A stretch of DNA of 37,717 nucleotides, taken from NCBI GenBank assembly GCA_002716405.1, contig PBBA01000006.1, forward strand, positions 251,966 to 289,682, in the 5' to 3' direction. The stretch is from Chloroflexota bacterium. Its GTDB lineage: Bacteria > Chloroflexota > Dehalococcoidia > UBA2979. Below are positions 35,260 through 37,717 of the stretch, piece after piece. The notes under the pieces are model-generated. The model ran no database searches and had not been told where the DNA came from. It was given only the letters and a program-made list of their open reading frames with translations. Position 1 is the stretch's first letter. Each line of letters begins with the position of its first letter. The position numbers were made by a program, and so were the translations under genes.

Positions 35260-36462
35260 TCACTGACAGTCAGGAGAGCGTAATTGTGCTTTTCGTCCAC
35301 TAACTAACTGTGCGAGCTTCGAAATCGGTCCCAAACTTGAACCCAATACTTTCCCAAAATGATTTACAATCTCAGAATATGTTGTCTCACCTCTTATCAA
35401 AGAACCAGCAGGAGACCAGAAACGATCAGAATGCTGTAGTAACCAAACGAACGGATCTGGAAGAACGTGAAAAATCTCCATTAACGCTCTTGATTTTTCA
35501 ATATCCGGGATAATCGAATCCGCAATAAAAAAATGATAGTCATCTAATGCAGTAGATTGTCCTCGCAAAAAATTATCCACTGAAGGGGCAATAGAAACTC
35601 CTGATGCAATTGCGCCATAAATCCCTTCACCAGATAAAGGATCAACAAGCCCAGCAGCGTCACCTATAACAGCAGAGCCACCTGCGCTAACCAGTGTACC
35701 AGGACGAATCAAAGGAAGATGATGGCCGCGAATTTGTTCAAGTTTTGAAAAATCAAACCCATAGATGTCACATAAATTTGCCAGATCAGATCTTAATGAA
35801 TTACCAACATTAATTTTCCAGCCACCAATACCAATATTAAGATGATCTCCTTTAGGAAAGATCCACCCATAACCACCTTTAACCAAACCGAAATTTAACC
35901 CCACCATTCCTTTATATTCTTCAGGAATACCGTTAAAGAAGGGCATATTACCTTCAATAGCTATCGCTCGCTCTATAGGATTTTCATACCCCAAATTTTT
36001 TGACACAATTCCATTTGCACCGTCAGCGCCAATCAAAACTCTAGATGTATATTTTTCTCCCGATCGATCAATCACTTCGAATTGATCTGGAGCCAGCCTT
36101 CTTACGTGAGTCACTGCAATACCATCACGAAATTCCACACCTGATCTTTGAGACTGCTCCACCAAAAAGGCATCCAAACGAATACGCTGAGTCATATAAG
36201 TAATAGGTTTCTTAGTATATCGAGTAACAATTCGACCATCACGCAAACGTAAATGAGCCCCGTAAACAACATCTTCTATTACCGGATCAAGCGAAAAAGG
36301 TAAAAGCTCATCTGTCCGAATTGTTACTCCTCCTCCACAAGGCTTATCACGAGGGAAACGAGATTTATCCAAAAGCAAAACATTCCACCCTAAAGAAGAA
36401 ATCTCTCTAGCAGCTGTGGAACCAGCGGGCCCTGCACCAATAACTATCACATCATTATCCAT
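35260..36462 (-). CDS. geranylgeranyl reductase family FAD-dependent oxidoreductase
   Basis: A 400-residue flavoprotein of the GGR/PHBH group. The Rossmann motif VIVIGAGPAGSTAAREI lies at 5-21, then LLDKSRFPRDKPCGGGVTIR, which is the family hallmark, and VIGDAAGLVDPLSGEGIYGAIASG near 265-288. Such enzymes saturate isoprenoid side chains of lipids or quinones, or oxidise related polyols. The last 110 residues are less conserved. It is transcribed away from ilvB; a CTGACT-17-TAGCAT promoter ends six bases from the ATG, and no ribosome site is seen, so a leaderless message is likely. Confidence 0.88.
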   Translation of the reverse strand: MDNDVIVIGAGPAGSTAAREISSLGWNVLLLDKSRFPRDKPCGGGVTIRTDELLPFSLDPVIEDVVYGAHLRLRDGRIVTRYTKKPITYMTQRIRLDAFLVEQSQRSGVEFRDGIAVTHVRRLAPDQFEVIDRSGEKYTSRVLIGADGANGIVSKNLGYENPIERAIAIEGNMPFFNGIPEEYKGMVGLNFGLVKGGYGWIFPKGDHLNIGIGGWKINVGNSLRSDLANLCDIYGFDFSKLEQIRGHHLPLIRPGTLVSAGGSAVIGDAAGLVDPLSGEGIYGAIASGVSIAPSVDNFLRGQSTALDDYHFFIADSIIPDIEKSRALMEIFHVLPDPFVWLLQHSDRFWSPAGSLIRGETTYSEIVNHFGKVLGSSLGPISKLAQLVSGRKAQLRSPDCQ

Positions 36463-36468
36463 AATTAG

Positions 36469-36497
36469 ATGCTACGACAGGGAATCTTTTCAGTCAG
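36469..36497 (-). promoter_or_regulatory. promoter of the geranylgeranyl reductase gene, leaderless
   Basis: On the minus strand, CTGACT (complement of 36492-36497), a 17-base spacer and TAGCAT (complement of 36469-36474) form a good promoter whose -10 ends six bases before the ATG at 36462. Transcription should therefore begin at the start codon. A second possible -35, TTGACA (complement of 36521-36526), with TAATTA 16 bases on, lies further upstream and may be an alternative. Confidence 0.5.
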
Positions 36498-36511
36498 GTA
36501 ATTATTCCTGA
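36494..36511. promoter_or_regulatory. inverted repeat over the promoter of the minus-strand gene
   Basis: TCAGG (36494-36498) and CCTGA (36507-36511) flank the 8-base AT-rich centre TAATTATT. The dyad covers part of the -35 of the near promoter and the -10 of the far one. That placement is what a repressor site would show, but the arms are only five bases. Confidence 0.3.
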
Positions 36512-36537
36512 TTAAAAGTATGTCAATTAAATTTACT

Positions 36538-36567
36538 AATAAGTCACCTCTAACTAGTTGACTTATT
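36538..36567. promoter_or_regulatory. 9-bp inverted repeat overlapping the ilvB -35 box
   Basis: AATAAGTCA (36538-36546) and TGACTTATT (36559-36567) are perfect complements separated by 12 bases. The right arm contains most of the -35 element TTGACT (36558-36563), so a protein bound here would compete with or assist RNA polymerase. Dyads of this size, about 30 bases, fit LysR- or Lrp-type regulators. Confidence 0.5.
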
Positions 36568-36587
36568 GTGCCAATCTTGATGATACT
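36558..36587 (+). promoter_or_regulatory. promoter of the ilvB leader
   Basis: TTGACT (36558-36563), an 18-base spacer, and GATACT (36582-36587) preceded by T. Expected transcription start is about 36594-36597, at or within three bases of the leader peptide ATG at 36597. There is no ribosome binding site, so the leader peptide is probably read from a leaderless or nearly leaderless transcript. Confidence 0.6.
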
Positions 36588-36596
36588 GTTATTACT

Positions 36597-36692
36597 ATGT
36601 TAAGTGGTAAATCAATAAGCGCTGACCGTTCCGTGGTCTTATCCATCTTTAGCTTATTGGTGCTTTCTAACGTCTTACTAGTCCTTACATAG
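36597..36692 (+). CDS. ilvB leader peptide (branched-chain amino-acid sensing)
   Basis: A 31-codon frame from ATG 36597 to TAG 36690-36692, between the promoter and ilvB. Of 31 residues 15 are Leu, Val or Ile, with a dense block at the end: residues 20-30 read LLVLSNVLLVL. Leader peptides with runs of the regulated amino acids precede biosynthetic operons controlled by ribosome-mediated attenuation. Ile is represented twice, Val five times and Leu eight times, as expected for a leader in front of acetolactate synthase, the first shared enzyme of the Val/Leu and Ile routes. The stop codon touches the first base of the stable hairpin at 36692. Which codons are rare was not calculated. Confidence 0.8.
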   Translation: MLSGKSISADRSVVLSIFSLLVLSNVLLVLT

Positions 36693-36727
36693 GCGATACT
36701 GTCGTCAAACTGACGAGCAGTGTCGCC
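36692..36727 (+). promoter_or_regulatory. very stable leader hairpin of the ilvB attenuator
   Basis: 5' arm 36692-36707 (GGCGATACTGTCGTCA) pairs with 3' arm 36711-36727: 16 pairs, one of them T.G, one bulged G at 36717, and a three-base loop AAC. The 5' arm starts at the last base of the leader stop codon, so a ribosome stalled on the terminal Leu/Val codons would cover it and keep the hairpin open. The 3' side is followed by six A, not T, so it is not a classical intrinsic terminator. Confidence 0.75.
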
Positions 36728-36752
36728 AAAAAACCCGCAAGGGTGATTTGAC
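36727..36752 (+). promoter_or_regulatory. second leader hairpin and alternative pairing partner
   Basis: CCC-GCAA-GGG (36734-36743) closes on a GNRA tetraloop and extends outward through an A-T pair, a two-base internal loop and CAAA/TTTG (36727-36730 with 36747-36750). In addition TTTGAC (36747-36752) can pair with GTCAAA at 36704-36709, bases in the 5' arm and loop of the first hairpin, so the two structures could exclude one another. These are pairings drawn by eye. Confidence 0.4.
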
Positions 36753-36792
36753 TTGCAAACAAAAAATCAATGATAGTCACAGGAAGAACAAA

Positions 36793-37717
36793 ATGAAAAA
36801 GATAACTGGAGCAGACATAGTACTTGAATCACTCAAGAAAATAGGTATCGATAGCGTTTTTGGTTACCCAGGCGGTGTCGTTCTTCCATTATATGATCGC
36901 TGGCCTTCACACCCTGAAGTGCGCCATATCTTAGTTCGTCATGAACAAGGTGCCGGACATGCCGCTGAAGGATATGCAAAGGCTTCAGGGAAATTAGGCT
37001 GTGCTTTAGCTACTTCTGGACCTGGAGCAACAAATCTTGTTACAGCTATCACCGACGCTATGATGGATAGTATCCCCGTACTATTCATCACTGGGAATGT
37101 AGCACGTAACCTTTTAGGCCGAGATGGTTTTCAAGAAGCAGACATTACTGGCATTACAATGCCAATCACGAAACATAATTATCTTGTAATGCGAGCTGAA
37201 GATATCGCACCTACATTTGCCGAGGCGGCTTATATCGCCACTACAGGACGGCCTGGCCCTGTACATATTGACATCCCTAAAGATGTGTTTATAGAAGAAG
37301 CTGATTTTGAATGGCCGGAGCAAATCTCTATTAGAGGATACGAACCTTTTCCTTCAATTAATGAAGAGGAAGTTAAAAATGCCGTTCAACTAATCCGCAG
37401 AGCTGAACGACCAATTATTTTTGCTGGACATGGCATTATTCAGGCAGATGCATCTGAAGAATTAATAGAGTTTGCTGAAAAATCTGGTACCCCAGTCCTC
37501 AATACTTTATTAGGACTTGGATCAATCCCACAAGATCACGTCCTTTCATATGGAATGATGGGGATGCATGGCTCTTACTGGGCGAACCATGCAGCATCAA
37601 ATGCTGACCTCATCATAGGATTAGGTATGCGTATGGATGATCGTGCATTAGGTCGATTTGCTGACCTGAATCCTACTGCAGATGTCATACATGTAGATAT
37701 AGATCCAGCAGAACACA
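36793..37717 (+). CDS. ilvB: acetolactate synthase large subunit (partial, 3' end outside window)
   Basis: Condenses two pyruvates, or pyruvate and 2-oxobutyrate, with thiamine diphosphate, FAD and Mg; the first common enzyme of branched-chain amino-acid synthesis. The visible 308 residues start MKKITGADIVLESLK, have the FGYPGG turn, the ThDP-activating Glu51 in VRHEQGAGHAAEGYA, GPGATNLVTAI, and GFQEADITGIT, and continue into the FAD-binding middle domain with NHAASNADLIIGLGMRMDDR. The start ATG has AGGAAG six bases before it. It is led by an attenuator-type leader. ilvN would be expected downstream. Confidence 0.95.
   Translation, partial: MKKITGADIVLESLKKIGIDSVFGYPGGVVLPLYDRWPSHPEVRHILVRHEQGAGHAAEGYAKASGKLGCALATSGPGATNLVTAITDAMMDSIPVLFITGNVARNLLGRDGFQEADITGITMPITKHNYLVMRAEDIAPTFAEAAYIATTGRPGPVHIDIPKDVFIEEADFEWPEQISIRGYEPFPSINEEEVKNAVQLIRRAERPIIFAGHGIIQADASEELIEFAEKSGTPVLNTLLGLGSIPQDHVLSYGMMGMHGSYWANHAASNADLIIGLGMRMDDRALGRFADLNPTADVIHVDIDPAEH

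Larger units (their letters stand above)
36463..36792. other. 330-base regulatory gap between the GGR-family gene and ilvB
   Basis: Apart from the 31-codon leader this stretch holds no protein gene. It contains, in order, the divergent minus-strand promoter with its repeat, the 9-bp dyad, the plus-strand promoter, the leader peptide, two hairpins and the ribosome binding site AGGAAG (36781-36786) of ilvB. No tRNA-like fold or T-box specifier structure is apparent. Confidence 0.6.

Noticed and set aside
36693-36792. T-box or other riboswitch in front of ilvB
   Set aside because: No T-box sequence or tRNA-binding stem is present; the leader peptide explains the stretch better.

Overview
The window looks like a piece of a streamlined, AT-rich (roughly 37-38 % G+C by eye) bacterial chromosome. 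Genes are packed almost end to end, often with ATGA overlaps. There is no tRNA, rRNA, insertion sequence, phage gene or CRISPR array that I can see. The gene mix is: F-type ATP synthase with an AtpI/AtpZ-like protein, DUF151 nuclease, long-form PyrF, EtfBA beside a membrane CCG-domain Fe-S oxidoreductase, several crotonases and SDRs, geranylgeranyl reductase-family FAD protein, and RDD and PH-domain membrane proteins. My best guess is a marine Chloroflexota of the SAR202/Dehalococcoidia type; this is an inference from gene content, not from a marker gene. MurI and UppP argue that the cell makes peptidoglycan.

Layout. 1-1856 (minus): end of an ATP synthase operon, atpI-atpB-atpE and the first codons of a following gene, probably atpF. 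1992-4254 (minus): DUF151 nuclease, pyrF, murI; divergent comB at 4360. 5085-8709 (minus): a MoxR-DUF58-DUF4129 membrane-complex cluster. 8852-11543 (plus): DinB-like protein, cinA, an MBL-fold hydrolase. 11556-16387 (minus): a very large VWA protein with its CbbQ/NorQ-type AAA+ partner, then coaE. 16519-24990 (minus): an acyl-CoA catabolic block, in transcription order crotonase, two small paralogous proteins, second crotonase, Rieske-like protein without cluster ligands, acyl-CoA ligase, membrane Fe-S oxidoreductase, EtfB, EtfA. 25155-26525 (plus): two unknown genes. 26526-32380 (minus): RDD protein, an apparently inactive SDR, an active SDR, UppP, an unknown gene, a GcvT-like protein and a second MBL protein. 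32548-35249 (plus): ilvE, a PH-domain membrane protein, aldo/keto reductase. 35260-36462 (minus): geranylgeranyl-reductase-family protein. 36558-37717 (plus): promoter, leader peptide, hairpins and the first half of ilvB.

How it fits together. The 16519-24990 block would activate an acid to its CoA ester, hydrate the enoyl-CoA, and pass electrons from an (absent here) acyl-CoA dehydrogenase through EtfAB to the membrane oxidoreductase and quinone. The ilvB start is preceded by an untranslated-looking 330-base stretch that contains a 31-codon leader peptide in which about half the residues are Leu, Val or Ile, followed by a very stable hairpin whose 5' arm begins in the leader stop codon. This is a branched-chain amino-acid attenuator and is the most striking regulatory element in the window. 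Its promoter carries a 9-bp inverted repeat over the -35 box. Both this promoter and the divergent one place the transcription start on, or a few bases before, the start codon, so leaderless translation seems to be in use. The least described protein-level items are the two small paralogues between the crotonases, the SDR that has lost Tyr and Lys, and the ligand-less Rieske-like protein.
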